A DNA stretch of 64,000 nucleotides from NCBI GenBank assembly GCA_946699065.1, contig CAMPDV010000092.1, positions 682,001-746,000 on the forward strand, written 5' to 3'. Positions 1 to 14,000 of this stretch are shown in pieces. Source of the stretch: Loxodes magnus. Its lineage: Eukaryota > Ciliophora > Karyorelictea > Loxodida > Loxodidae. The translations under genes and the position numbers were made by a program. Each line of letters starts with the position of its first letter. The first letter of the stretch is position 1. The notes beneath the pieces were generated by a model. The model made no database searches. It was not told the origin of the DNA and worked only from the letters and a program-made list of their open reading frames with translations.

Positions 1-1810
1 CTCTTATTGTTTCTAGTGCTGCTTGTAGATTTATAATAAGAATAAATATATTCAGTGCAGTATTGATGGGTTTATTAATCAATAGAGTCCTGAGAATTTA
101 GATATGAAATAAATTTTCATTTTGCCATAAAAAAATGAAAATAGCGTTAAAGATTGCATTTATCATAATAAGAAGGAAGAAATTTACTGCTAAAGCTGCA
201 AAATACAAATATGCTCTCAGTGTTCTGATATTTACCACTAAAATCATTAAGTATTTCATATTAAAAACAGCTATTAACAGCTTTTTACTGAGATAAGTTA
301 GTAAATAGAGCAAGCACAGAAATTAAGTGGAGATTTCTAAAGAAATTTTAAGGGATTAGAAGTCTAAAAGCAGCTTTTTCAGTAAAAAGCATTTGCTTAC
401 TTGCAATAAATTGATTAAGCGTTTATCAACTATTAAGTACATTTAACATCAGTATAACAATAATTGAAAACAAATTTTGAAGTACGAGCGAAACCTTTTC
501 AAGACAGTTTGGATTAAAAATTAATTGAATTGAATCAGAAAATCTAATAAATTTTGTCTCTAAAACTTCCAGATTAAGAAAATAATCCTTAGAAAGATAG
601 TTTAGAAAAGCTTTTTACTTTGAAATAAGAAATTGTCAATATGATTAAGCATATAGATCGACCTGCTTAGAACTTTGACTTTAATTAAATTTAAACATAA
701 GAGCAAATTATATAGGAAATTTAGAAAGGTATCTAACAATTATATTAATCACTCGGTATTGAATAATTACCCTAGATCTAGAAAAGCAATTAAATGCTAA
801 ATTAAGCAACTATAGTTGAGCTTTAGTGTTAAAACCGTAAATCAGAAGCTTTTAAGTTCGAAGCTGATAAAAAGGATTTATCTTAGCATCAATTGAATTA
901 AAAAATGGAATTAAAGATAAGTCAGAATCGTCCTGAATATTCTGCAAAAATTCTAGAGCTATTAAATAAATAATAGATTTATTGGCCTGGAATGAAAATA
1001 CCTATAGTAATTCGAGTTTAAAACATCGGTTCAAAAAAATGAAATGCAATGGAAGTTTAAATTAAAATCAAAAAGATAGAAAACATATCTTGCCCCTTAG
1101 CATCTACTGCTTCTGATAGTGAAGTAAATGGGTTATGCAATGATATTATAGTACCTTCTCCACCTGTAGAACTAAGTTAAAGAGAAGATAATATTCTAGC
1201 ATTTGACTTTTTTGCAGAGTTTAATGGAAAGCAGATAAGTGAGATAGAATCTTTAAAAGTTATGGCTTCATAGCCATTAATTGTTATGCAATAGATATAG
1301 AAGGTTATCGTTCCAGTTGGCCAATTCTTTTAAATAGATCTGCAATTTTAAAATAAATCTAACTTAATATGACCTCCATGTATGCTAAAATGTGTAAACG
1401 ATCCTAAGTAGCTTTACGAAGTTAAAAACATTCAACCTTTTTAACAATTCGTAGTAAAAGTAGAAATGAAGGCTCCTATGAATTTAGGGGAAGTGAAAAC
1501 TATGTGGAGATTTGCACATTAAAATATTTATTTTGGACCTATGTTCGAAGTAATTTACTAAGTTTTCGATGAGAATATTATGCAAATAAAAAATATTAGT
1601 GCAAAATATAAAATCCATTGTCAGGTTGCAAAAGAGATCGTCGATTTTATATAAAAAGATTCTATCTTTCCATAGCATGAAATAGAATTCGTGAAGCTTA
1701 GGATTGAAAGTTAGAATCTTTAGAATTTCAAACAAAAGGCTCATTTGTTTGCATCTAAACTTTATTAAAAACTTAACTTAAATTAAATTTTAGTTACTAA
1801 TAAATATTGA
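1..1810 (+). CDS. TRIM-like protein with NBR1-type FW domains (5' end outside the window)
   Basis: Open from base 2 to TGA at 1808-1810, with TAA/TAG read as Gln. The first residues (FQCC, then CSID) look like the end of a RING finger. A B-box follows near bases 150-270 (CIYH, CQSC, CSQC and paired histidines), then a long Gln-rich coiled coil to about base 900. Two Ig-like repeats end the protein: YWPGMKIP...KKW and VPVGQFF...IWPP, closing with the FW signature MWRFAHQNIYFGP. Two TGA codons sit at FW tryptophans (KKW, IWPP), so they encode Trp. RING/B-box proteins of this kind are ubiquitin ligases, and FW domains occur in the autophagy receptor NBR1, so a ligase that recognises cargo is inferred. 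Paralogues at 24384-26102 and 33304-34974 end at the equivalent point, which supports 1808 as the true stop. The domain reading is firm; the function is inferred. Confidence 0.85.
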
Positions 1811-3780
1811 ACTGAGATAAAGAAAGTCAGAGGAATATACAATTTTTATTATTTATTTAAAAAAGCATAAAAACATGCTGAAAGACTATAAACGTAGACT
1901 AGAGCTTATTTTATAAGAGGTATCATATTCACTACAATCTTGTTTCCAATTTCAAATTAACTTGGCTAGATATAATATAAAATTCTCAAAAAATATCCAA
2001 GATAATTTGCACTAGAACTAGCATTAAATTTTATTACATTAACTTGTATTAATATACACTGATAAATTTCTCAAAGGCAATATTTTGCAAATTTCTAAGT
2101 TGGAGATAGGATTCTATATATCTTTTTACTGTTTATAACTATCTTATTTCAAAAAATCGCTGAAGCTGTTCTTATGATAATAAGATATTATTTTAAATTT
2201 GGTTTTAAACTTGATGGCTTGTATGCATATTCAATTTATTCTTACTAATAAATAAAAGGAGAGTAATGAAAATTTAAAATCTGCTTATTAAAATATTTCA
2301 CCTTCAACATTATACGAAAATTTAAAAGTAAGTATTAGACTTTTATTATGCTGTTTATTACTTTTATCAAAGAATTCAAATTAAAAAATTTATAATATAA
2401 ATCGAATATGCAATTTAAGCTTTGTAACGCTTAAAATATATGATGGTTAAACTTTTTTTAAAACTATCAAGCTTAGTATTTATTAGCTATATAATCTTCC
2501 AATTTTCTATAAATCTAAGATTTAAAATTATTTCTGTTAACTGAAGTATAAAAATTAAGTTGACTTTAACTTCTTTAAACTATTAGCATAAGATTTCTAA
2601 GTTAGAAAGTTTACCTAGCTGAAGAATTATAAATAAAAGGATCTTCTTAGTTATCTAAAGCCTTTAATTAGTTTAAAGTGAGAATTTATATTGATTTTTT
2701 AGTAAATTTAATATAGAAAACGAATATAGCTCTACTTAGTAAATTTTCATTAACAATCCTTTGAGTTTCTGAATTAGGAAGTATATTTTCCTCTAGAAAT
2801 AATACTGGCATGTATTCTCTTTTGAGCAAATTAATAGGTATTATCTATTGTATTGCTATTAGCTGTGAAACTAATGTCATTACTCTTATTTTCTCTTACA
2901 GATACTAAGCTTTTGTTTCTGTCAATTCAATAGATAGTAAATCTGCCTAGATAATATAAACTTATTCTTATAGTAAAAAATTACAGATCTACTAAGAGAA
3001 AAACTAAGAGTTTCTAAAGTTAATTGCTATGATCTCAGACTTTTATTTAATTTGTTTAACTTAATCTGAGCTATTTTTAAATAATGACCTGTCAAGCATT
3101 ATAGCGAAGAATATTAAACATGCCTTTATAAATAAAGTGTTATTCCAAGTTATATTGTATATTTATCTCTATTCTATAATGTTCTAGAGTATTTTAATAG
3201 AAGATATCCCTCTAGTTTCAATATCTCTACTTTAGATTTTTACTTGTTTACTCATCTTTACTATCTATTTTTATCTTTTTTATAACACTAAGAAATTTAT
3301 TTCGAGCAACCCAATCATTATTTATAGGCATTTAAATCAATTTACCTCGAAAAAGGCGAAATTTACGATAGACATACTAAAATAATTATGTCCGAAGTAA
3401 TGAAAATATCTTTACAGAGTAAATTCTTAGTTTACATATATGAGAGTTATAAGGAATGATTTCTGAATATAGTAGCCTAATTCTAGAAAAAGGCAGATTT
3501 TAATAATTTGAAATGAAGATTTTAAAAGCTAGATAAAGTTATTTACAGCTATAATTATATTTGATCATTCTTATTATAAGTGGACTTCCAAAAATATATC
3601 AAAACAGTCAAATATTCCTTATTGCCTACATTTATTATGGCTTTACCGCCTTTTATCTTATAGCTTAAAGTAGAAAATCATATAAAATTAGGTTAAACCA
3701 ATTTTTTAAAGAAAGTTGTTATTTTAGCCAATAAAATCCAAAATTTATAGCAATTATGAATAAATGTTGAGTTAAAGGTT
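1811..3780 (+). CDS. possible multi-pass membrane protein, structure unresolved
   Basis: The frame of the preceding gene stays open past its TGA. It encodes several hydrophobic stretches separated by polar loops, for example near 1930-1990, 2100-2200, 2800-2900 and 3130-3290. Around 3290 a different frame becomes more protein-like, with purine- and G-rich first codon positions, but I found no convincing 16-17 nt intron to join the two. No ATG occurs in the leading frame before about 2174. It could be a real membrane-protein gene with unseen introns, a decayed gene, or a read-through extension of the FW gene. I recognise no family, and chance openness is a real alternative under this genetic code. 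Confidence 0.3.
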
Positions 3781-4149
3781 ATTTGGATCACAATTATTAA
3801 ATTTAATTTATAATAGATAACTTGAATATAAATAGCATGCTTTTCTATATTATCTATCTAAAATAATAGAAATAGCTATTAATATAGAATATGAGTAAAA
3901 TTAGTAATTAACATCAAGGATAATAAAAATTAAGTAAGTCTAACTTAAAAATAATTTGATTAAGGTAAATATTTTAGGAAGGCTTTTTATAAAGAGATAT
4001 ATCAAGCTTCAATTTATATTATGAAGGTAGGAATATAAAGTAAGCACATAATTTGATAATTTTTTGTCTATTTGATCTCTTTCGATAATATGATAATTAA
4101 TATTGAATTTATGGAGATACTTTAAATAACTTGAATACTAGTATTTAAT

Positions 4150-6559
4150 TATAAAAGTTGTGTTCATCAAATGATATCAAGGTATGGATTTTTTCTTCCC
4201 TAAGATAAAATTCTAAATTATCTCTTGCTTTTTCTAGTCCCATTCATCTCTTTTACCTTCTTATTGCTTTGCTTATGAACTTGAATTTTGTTTTTTTTTC
4301 TGGATAAAATTTTGGATAATTTCTTGCTTCTAAACCTTCCAATTTTCTTGATTCGTATCCTATTTTTAATCAGAATCTATACTTGACCTTAAGTTCTTCA
4401 CTTATTAAGGACTTAGGATAATTTAGCAAGGAGAGGCTGAATAATCTTTCGATTAATTCAAAGAAGAGAGGCATTCTTAATTAAGATACGTAGTTAGGCT
4501 TTAATGAGACTAAAAGCTTTGATTTAGATTCTATTTCGAAGTGTTTATTTTTAGTTTATTCTTTTTTAAGCGAATCTAAATGATAAAAATTTTACCTTTG
4601 GAGTCGTAGCATAAATCTTCTCATTTCCATTACATTAGCTTTAAATCTCTTTCTGGGTTTTCACTCTTTCTTAGCTTTATTCTAGTTCTTCTTGTTTTAA
4701 TATGTTTAGTTTATATTCTTATTTATCATGCTGAACTTTTTCTTAAAATAACTTTGAATCTTCTTTTTATATATTAGAGCTTGGGGTTTTAACTTTGGGA
4801 AGAAATTGAATTTTTTTATCTTTAATCTGATTAATATCTTTCCTTTTTTGTCCAAATTTAAGTTTTGAAGGAGTATAAGCATTCTTTTGTATAAATTTGA
4901 ACTTTTTCTCTGATCTTTGCCTCTCATTTTTTGTTGTTTAAGGAAATTAATTGTCTTAGGAATTTTTAAGATAAGGAGATATACTTTGCACTTTACTGCT
5001 TGATTTAGGGGATTATTAAGATAAAACCTGCATTTATTTTTGGGGAAATACATTCTGATTGTTCTAGAAATCGTACGAAAAACTAGGTCTTTGCTTATAT
5101 CTCGTCCGTATTCTATTTTCTGGTAAAGAGTCTTTCAAATATTTTTAAGGAATTTTGGATTAGTTAGTCTGATTTTTTTCTAACTAAAGGTTTAATGAAG
5201 GTGAATCTTACGTGTCCTCGCAAGTTTTGAGGTTTTACTACCTTTAGTTTTTTTCCTTACTTTTTCTAGCCTTTAATTTTTTTTCGGAATTAAAGTCTTC
5301 GTTCTAAAGCGAGCTATTTTATTATAAGATAATTTCCTACATCAATATATCTTAATCTAAGTTTATATGGGAATGCCTTCTATTTATTTTAGTCTTCCTT
5401 TTCTTTTATCTATTCTTATCTTAGTTATCTATTTACCTTTCATTTATCAATTGTTCTAACTACTGATTAAATGTAAAATTAACAGCTGTAGAGCTATGGT
5501 TTTAAAACTTCTTCTAAATTTGAAATGACTCATATGTTTCTTCTTTCGAACCTTAATTTATTGAGTATTTCCTCTCACTTCTTATTTCTAATTTCGATTT
5601 AATAAATTTAAACCTATTCTTTTTAGTTTCGAGAGATTGATTTTCCTACTAATCATCTCCTTTCGTATTTATTTAAATTTGATTTAAACTACCTGAGAAT
5701 GTCAGACTTAAGCTTCAGTTTTTTAGATTAATCATATAATATTTACTTTTCCTTCCTAGTATGAAGTTAACCTCAATACATTTAATATTCTTCTTTCCCT
5801 GGAATAGTTTTTAGCTAAAAAATTACTTGAAATTAATTAGAATCTAATCAACAGTTTCATCTGCTGCTTATTCATATATAAGAGAGTTGTTGGAGTTTCG
5901 GCACGTGGTTATACAGTACTGTAGCTTATCAATATCTTAATTTATTATTTCGTGAATATCTTTCTTGCTTTTACCTTATTTGCAAGCTTTTGCCACGTCG
6001 GTTATTAAAGTAAATTTGTCTTGTCTTTCGGCATTTTTGTGCATTTAATTTTTCTATCAGATTTGGGTTTTTTCTATCTGCACATTTTCAGAAAGATTAA
6101 CAGTAACAGTTTCATACTTAGTTTTTAGGACTGAAATTTACTCTTCTTTAGGTTTAATAAACTACTATAGAACAAAATAGGATTTTCATATTTTGCAGAA
6201 GTCCAAAGCATCTAGACATTCTTATGCAGTCATTAAGGGAATGCAAATATCTGAGTTTTTATAAGCCACTTTCAAAATAAACGCAGGATAAGGTTTATTT
6301 TTAGCTTCCACTTTATTAAAAAGCTCTATAATCTGCTTCTTCTCAACAGGTTTAGTCTTTATAACTCCTTTTTTATCTGAGAAAATTATCTAATCTTCGT
6401 TCAATTAGTTCTAAAACAAAGTTTTTGGTATTTTAAACGAAAAAAATTGGTTCTGCGCATATGTGTAAATAATAGAATAGAACTCCATTTCTTTAAAATT
6501 TTCAAGACCAGAATATAGAGAAGAATTTTCAAATTGCTTGCTTTTATTAATTCCCATTT
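4150..6559 (-). CDS. large Lys/Gln/Asn-rich protein of unknown function
   Basis: The ATG at 6559-6557 opens MGINKSK, a glycine-2 start that could be myristoylated. The first 200 residues or so are balanced and look globular, with acidic and aromatic residues and few Gln runs. The rest is highly charged and Gln/Ser-rich, so probably disordered. The frame reads to about 4670. There the better frame shifts by one, and GTGAAAACCCAGAAAG (16 nt) is a possible intron that would join them. The C-terminal part keeps a basic, aromatic pattern to about 4170; its exact stop is uncertain. A separate open stretch just upstream (ATG at 6821) lies in the same frame and could be 5' coding sequence. No family is recognised. 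Confidence 0.6.
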
Positions 6560-6821
6560 TTAATTTATAGAGTGGGAAATGTTATTACTACTAAATTTAA
6601 AAGTTATACTTTCTAATCACTTCACTTAAATAAAAGTTGCTATTAACGGGAATAATTTTATGTATCTTTCTTAGTTTAAATATGAATAATTGTCTTCATT
6701 CCTTATTTTCTTGTAATGTGCAGAACAGCTTTCTTGTTGATATTAAGTATAAAGATTATTTTCCATCTAAACTGGCTTTTGCTTTTAATAATGTAAAAGC
6801 AAGTATCTTAGCCACTTTCAT

Positions 6822-9800
6822 GTCACTATTGTGATTATAATACTGAGGAACAAAATGATTTCACTTAAAATTATCTATATATCACTACTTTTTGCTATAC
6901 AACCTTGAAGATTATTTAATTAACAAGTAGTATCATTTATTTTAAATTAAGGTCTAATATCCAATATTTTCTTTATTTTAAGCTCTCGAAACAATTTTCA
7001 TTTCGCTTAAGTTGTCAATTTTCCTAACTATTCCTTTAATCCTTATCTATAATTTTAGACTCAACTTAATAATTGGACTAACAAATTATTTTGTTTTCTT
7101 CTTTTCTAGTTAAAAGATTCATCTTAATCGTTTATACGGTAAAAGGAAAATTGATATATATCCTTAGTGATTTTCATATTTCTTATCACTTGAGAGTAAT
7201 TTGGAAGCCTTTATTTAATTTAATTGTATGATAGATTCAAATTTTCTACTAAGTATAAGATAGAAGATATTCAAGTTATGTGAGAATAAATAAATTCAGG
7301 TAAGTAATAGTTGTATTAACTCCGTTCTTTGTAACAGTCAACATTTGACTGTTTTAAATTATGCTAAACAAGTGTCTTATTATTTAGCTATTTACTTATA
7401 TGAGAACTTTAACTTGTTAACTAATAGATCTTAATGATCTTGCTTTCGAAACTTTATTAATAAATATATCTAATATAAATATCTTAGAATAGTTGATTAG
7501 AGTTACTTATTATTTTAGACTTCATGCGACCTTTAACTATTTTATTAAAGCTAGGTATTTTCATACAGTATATGATATGAAATTCGTTTACCTGCTAGCT
7601 TAATTTGATATTGCTCTTTTCAAAAGACCTATTAAAAGTTAATTTCTAAAAAATTTATTTATAATATCTTAATTAAAAATAGATAGATTCTTCAATATCT
7701 AATTAATAGCAAGCTGCTTAGTATTTATTAAATTGTTCTTATTGATACCTTTAAAATTTAGTCAAAGAGGAATACAGAGAGTTAAGTGAATGCATACTTT
7801 AAGTATTAATTCATTTTATATTTTATAGTCTTTAATTGCCTTATTTTAGTGTAATGCAAAATTAATTAATTTAATAGCGTAAGGGAATACATTTAATTAT
7901 TATTATCTACTATAATAGAATTTTTCTTTATTTAACAAGATTATTCTCAGCAAGTGAAAGTATCATATATTCTAACGAATTTGGTCAGTGTATTGCTTTT
8001 TATTAAGCAAACTGGCTCATACATCCTTAATATACTTTTATAGTAAAGTATACTTAATTCTGTATTCTTTATAAGTTATATCTTTCTCTTGCATGATATA
8101 TTTTATTTTCACAATTTTATTAAACTCCTTAAAGACAATTACACATATATATGACTATTATCTCCTTAAAAATGAATAACTAAAACACTAAGAGAGTTAA
8201 GAAAGAAATTAATAGCATTTTCCCTGTTATATGCTCATTTAATCAATGTTTACCAAACTCTTTTACTTGTGAAGTATTAAATTTTAATTATAGGAGACTT
8301 ATAATATATACTTATATTTTCAAATTGCCTTTAAGAAAAATCTTAGTTTATTTAAATCTAGGTTATGATTCATTTATCCACCTATCAATTTCTAATTATT
8401 CAGACTGTAAAAAAATCAAATGATCTGATTTAAAAATATTTAATTTTTTTTAATTATTCAAGCTATTTTTAAATCTAAAGTACCTTAATGATTATTTAAT
8501 TTTTTTAATTAAGCATAATAAAAATTATCTTAATGGTTATATAATAGAATCTTGCTTCACACTATTCTTTGTATTTTTTAATTTTTGCTGATTTGATTAT
8601 TATTTAAGTAATATATTTCTATTTAATATAAGAGTTTTAAAAAGAAATAAATTAAGCATTTTCTCTATTATACAATAAAAAATACTAATTAAGTACCCAT
8701 TATGTATAATCTTTATAACTAAGTACCTTTATACTGTTGTAGTCACTTCTATTTAAATTTTATCTTAAATATATTGCCTAAAGAGAAGTATATACAGCTA
8801 CTAAGTATATATCATTAAATTATACCAGCTTTATTCCATTTTATTATTTCTTCTATTTTTTCTCTTTCCACTAACATCTAAAAAGAAAACTAATTCACTC
8901 ACCTATAAGCAATATTCAGTCACCTACTCTCCTGCAGTCAGTATATTATTTCGGTATATAATATCTTAATCTCGTTATAAATATATTTAGCTTTTATTTT
9001 TTGAATAAAAGCAGAATAAAATAATTTAAGTAAGTTAAATTTAATTTAAAGGATATAATACTTGTAGAAAGGATTTAAAGATTCATAGTATATTTGAATA
9101 AGGAAATTGGTATATTAAACTTTACTATTTAATAAGGTATATTTTCATTTTTCATTATGCTATTTATAATGCAATGACTGCCATTGTTTAGTTGACTCTC
9201 CAAATCCTTTAATGTACTTTCTTAAATTTAAGTAGATAGAAATATAGATAGCTTATATAAATTAATAGACTAAGTAAGTTTATGGTTATTCTAGTTATCT
9301 AATTATATTTATTAGCTATTACTTTTAGGTATAGTATAAAACTCTTAAATTACTCCTTAAAATGCTGTAGATCTTTACCAAGAAACAAATGCAAGCTAAG
9401 TATCCATTATATCTAAATAATTGAAGTAACTTCATTAGAAGCTATTTTTCTTTATAGTTCTAGTTAATTCATTTTCTTTATTTTGACTTAATAAATTTAT
9501 CCAAATTATTGGGGAAATCTAGATAATTATATAAATATTTCTCTTATTTTATCTAATTAAAAAGGCAGAGTTTTAAAACAAGACCCTTAACTACCACAAA
9601 TCCAAATTAAGCAAGCAAAGAAAGATTATATAAAGCGATAAGCAGAGTAACTATTAATTTCACTCTATTGACTTTCATAGATTAGTATCAAAGATCTATC
9701 TTCTAGTAATGATATCAATAATTGCAGATACTAATTTATAATACTTCTAGCTATGGTTACCATAACAATAGCTTATATTAAGTTTATAAGATAAAGCTGC

Positions 9801-11062
9801 TTTATTTTAAATAATTTCTAGTTCTTCTTAGATATTTATTGTTGACTATCTTAATTAATAAAAGCTACTTTTTATAAACCTCTATTTAATAAGGTTAGCA
9901 ATAATTAAAAGAGTAAATAATACTAAAAGTTCATGAGATACCAGGGTAAAATACCTAAATAATAAAGATAAAAGATGAATTAATAAATAGCTTAGATAGG
10001 GAATCTTATTATTAAAAAAAGAGAAAGCTGAATAAAATTATGCTTATAGTTATGTACTTAGTACTTGTTAAAATAGATGGCTTAGGTATCTTCGCAGACA
10101 TTTTAAACTTAAAGCTGCAAGGATAAATAAAAATAAATAAAATATATCCATAAATAAATTTTAGTAGTATGGGATGTAGTTTGCACAATGCTTTTATGAG
10201 GATAAGAAAATACTTTCACAACCAAGAAAATTATAACTATTATGTATATTTCAAATAATTAAGCTAAGCTTGCTAAGAGTATATATTAAATAAAGGAAAT
10301 ACCTGAATCATAACTAAATATATAAATGAATGAGTGCTTATCCATTAAGAAATCCCTAAGATTAAATAATAAATTTGAATATTTTATCTAAGAAATAATA
10401 ATCGTTTATTTCTTGCATCAATGTAATTTCATTATATAGCAAATATCATATTATTTAATTATATCTCTATTAAACCTTTTGTATAGAAATAATCTTGCAT
10501 AAGCAGGTCTTAGTAAAGCTAGCTACATGATATTTAGAAGTTAATGAAGAAGGAAGTTCTTATTAAAGAAGCAGACAAATAAATTAAAATTGAGATATTA
10601 ATTTATATGAAGTAGGCTGCTTAAGTCTAATGAAGACAGAATAAATGTAAAGATTGTATATAGAATTAAAGAGAATTTAATTATCCAGTATAAGTAAATC
10701 ATTACTACTAGATATATATAAAGCAATCTAAATTACTCTGCTAATTAATACTAATATACCTTCAAATTAAAATTTTACAGAATTTACCAAGTTCAACTTA
10801 GTAATATCGACAAAGCAATCAATAAGCTGGAAGCAATAAAAATGTAAAATATACACTCTATATAATCTAGCAGAGTTAGTTTTTTCTGGTATAGAATAGC
10901 TTAAAATCTTATTTACTCTCTAAGAAATGCTAATTTTTTAATTGAATAATTAAAGAAGAATTTAAGAAAGGGTCACTTAATTAATCTGATTTAAACATAA
11001 TTTAAGTATAATATATATATATAGATTAATTAAAGTTTAAAGTTTGCTTTTCTCTTTGTATC
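6822..11062. other. AT-rich stretch without a supported gene
   Basis: About 4.2 kb made up largely of Phe, Ile, Leu, Asn, Lys, Tyr and Gln codons in every frame, and poor in G. One plus-strand frame is open throughout if TGA is read as Trp. However, TGA occurs in it at about the rate expected by chance, and Asp, Glu, Gly, Ala and Pro are scarce. I see no motif, RNA gene or clear repeat. Confidence 0.5.
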
Positions 11063-14000
11063 TCAAGGCATAAATTGTTATTGGTTCTACTATTATTAAA
11101 ATATATTTATCTTTGGTAGAAGTTTATAATTTGTTCTAACTTAGATCATTGCTTATAATAACTACTTTGTTGTTACTAAAGATAGAACATTCATATTTAA
11201 AGGCGTTTAACATTAAAAGCAAGCTAAATCTTAATCAGTATACTTTTGCATCTATAAATTACCATCCACTTATTAATGAAGGCAATCCTAGCAGCACTAA
11301 GATTAGCAGCAGTTAAGTTTAATGAAAAGACTTTAGTGTTTATTTTATTAGCATTAGTTACATAAAGCTAAACCGTCTTGAGGATTCATTTAAGCAATGA
11401 CATAATTTTTTTTCATTTAATCTAAATAGGCAAATTCTTAACATAAATAACAATCTATATAAAAATCTTACAACCTTCTATTATTCAGTTAAGGAAGCAT
11501 TCATTACATTTCTAAGAATTACAGCTGCAATTCGTTTATTTCATCTCCTCTATTTTCCTATTACTTTAACAAGAAGGGCATATGATTCTTTAAGCTTTGT
11601 CTTTTGCTTAATCAAACCTCCACTCAAATTTAGATTCTTTAGGTGGGTCGCAAAGTGAACCTTTTTTTACACAAGCCTAGCATTTATTATCATATTATAT
11701 GCCAGCAGTACTTGCACTATAATAATCACAATCAGATCTATGATAATAATTTCCATGTATCATTGAAGGCTACCTGAAACAAGAGCAGCAGAATTATCAT
11801 TCTACTTAACAGTTGAAACATGTAACATGTTCGCATTTTTCGTCTTTTGTCATCCAATTGCTACATCCTGGACATTTTCTAATATCCATTCCATTATTAT
11901 GAGCTTCTTGAAGTGCTTCTAGTAAGTTACACATTCCGATATGTGGAATTTTGAAGCAAGTGCAACAAAATTGAAACTAACATTATGGACAAGTTGCTGT
12001 TTTAATATCTTCAGCTATCATCTTATATCCACATTTATTCGGATTTGGACATTAAATCATGCCTTTTATACAATTCATTCTTCATAAATTTACTTTATCT
12101 ATACTCTCTTTACTTAGATGTGCTTCAATTATTTAAAAATTTATAATTTTTGGATCTCATGATACTTTTTCAATAGGTACACTACAAGTCGGACATATCA
12201 GATCTTCTGTTTTATATTTACCTTAATTTACTAATGCTTCAAGCCAATTTGTCAAACAATCATGACATGTTATATGTTCACAATCTAATGTGGAAGCTTT
12301 TGCGTCCCTATCTAGATCCAAACCACAAACAGTGCAATTGAAATTTCTTTTTGCTTATGCTTTTTTATCCTCTTCTTAAATTTAGGCAATCAGCTTTAGA
12401 GTTTCTTATTCATTTTAAATTTAACCTTACAGTTGATTTTAGGGTAATTATTGAGGGGAATTATAGGAAAATTAATTTGAATAATTGAACTAAGCAGGAT
12501 TTTACTAGAGATATCCTTAATTATTTCCAAGATTTAAGTTTTAAAGGTTCCCAGCTTGATATTAACCAATAGTATCATTTAATTATAAGCCAGTTATTTG
12601 ATTTACATACTAACTGTCGAATTTTACTTAACAGAATAAACAATTGAAGCTGAAAGATAAGGTGAAGTGATTAATTAAGCATTCTTTACAAATTTGTTTT
12701 TGGCAGCAATTTAGTTTTATAATAGGCTTATCAATTTATGATTTGCTGCACTAGCTGCATCTTGAAATATTTTGGAATATTCTATTAATATCATTTTAGT
12801 TGAAAAGACAACGACATCCTACACATAAGCACGTGTAATTATTATATTTAATTCTGTTTTATAGAAGCGTTTGTGTACAAGAAGGATGGAATTTATGTCC
12901 ACAATTTATTAATATCATTTACTCTTACATAGACTAATTCATTGACTTACAACTAGAAAAATCACAGGACTTATATAGCTTATTATAGATAACTTTGGTT
13001 TATTCATCTAGTTTTACATAGCATATTCTACAGGAATCTAAATTATAAACTTACATTACTAAGGATCAATTACCTATTTCATACACTTATAGCAAATTTA
13101 ATGGCATTTCATGCCTGATTTTTCAGATATTTCTAAGGGTTACTAGCAGCTATAACAAACGAAAGTCTAAGTTTAGGGGATATTATACAAGCTGGATGCT
13201 GCCATATCTTTATTTTTTTGTCTAATTTCGTTGATTTTATATTGATCTATTGATTATAAAACTTTCTGTGATGTTATAGTTCATTAGCACATAGGACATT
13301 ATGCTTATTTTCCAAAAATTTAGTTATTTGTCTAATCCAAAATATATTAAGTCAAGCAAGCGTTGTGATAAATATGCTTACAGTCTAGAACTACTTTTTT
13401 CTAGCTTTTCTTACTGCAAGCTTAGCAAGGATATTCATCTAAGTTACTTCCAACATCTATCACCTTAATTTCAAAAGGAAACTGATAATTTTAGCTATTT
13501 CCAAATTGCAGTTCTGCTAGTTATTAGACCTTGGTCTAATCTCTACTTTTGTAAGCTTAATTTTCTTAATTTTCTAAGCTTTGCCTTAAAGTTTTGTTCT
13601 CATTAAATAAATTAAAAAAATCTTCTTTGAAGTTCTTTTCACTTTAAGAGATGTCCTTTTAAGAGACTTATATGCTAAAATATGATGACTGAAGTTTAAT
13701 AATTTCTTAAGTAAAAGAACTCGTAGATTCATATAGCTTCCTGATTCTTAAGGCAAACAGTTCCACTAACTTATTAAGGTTTTTTATTAATAATTTAGTT
13801 TTATCTTATCTTTTGGTGTATATAGGAAATCCAACAAATTATGGCCATTGATCTTATGGTTGAAAGCTAAAACTCTTTATTTAAGGAGGTAACTGAGGTA
13901 TTAGTTATAGATATCCCTTTGAGGTTAATCCATCTAATCTAGTATGTTCTCTGGTATAGAGCACGCAGTAATATTGCTAATTTTAGCCTTAGTCAGCATA

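Noticed and set aside
4706-5053. Minus-strand open frame of 115 codons with no TAA, TAG or TGA
   Set aside because: It is an alternative frame of the larger minus-strand gene at 4150-6559, whose own frame has much better residue balance.
6637-11030. A plus-strand frame open for about 4.4 kb when TGA is read as Trp
   Set aside because: TGA occurs in it at about the chance rate. Asp, Glu, Gly, Ala and Pro are scarce, other frames look equally protein-like in places, and no domain is visible.
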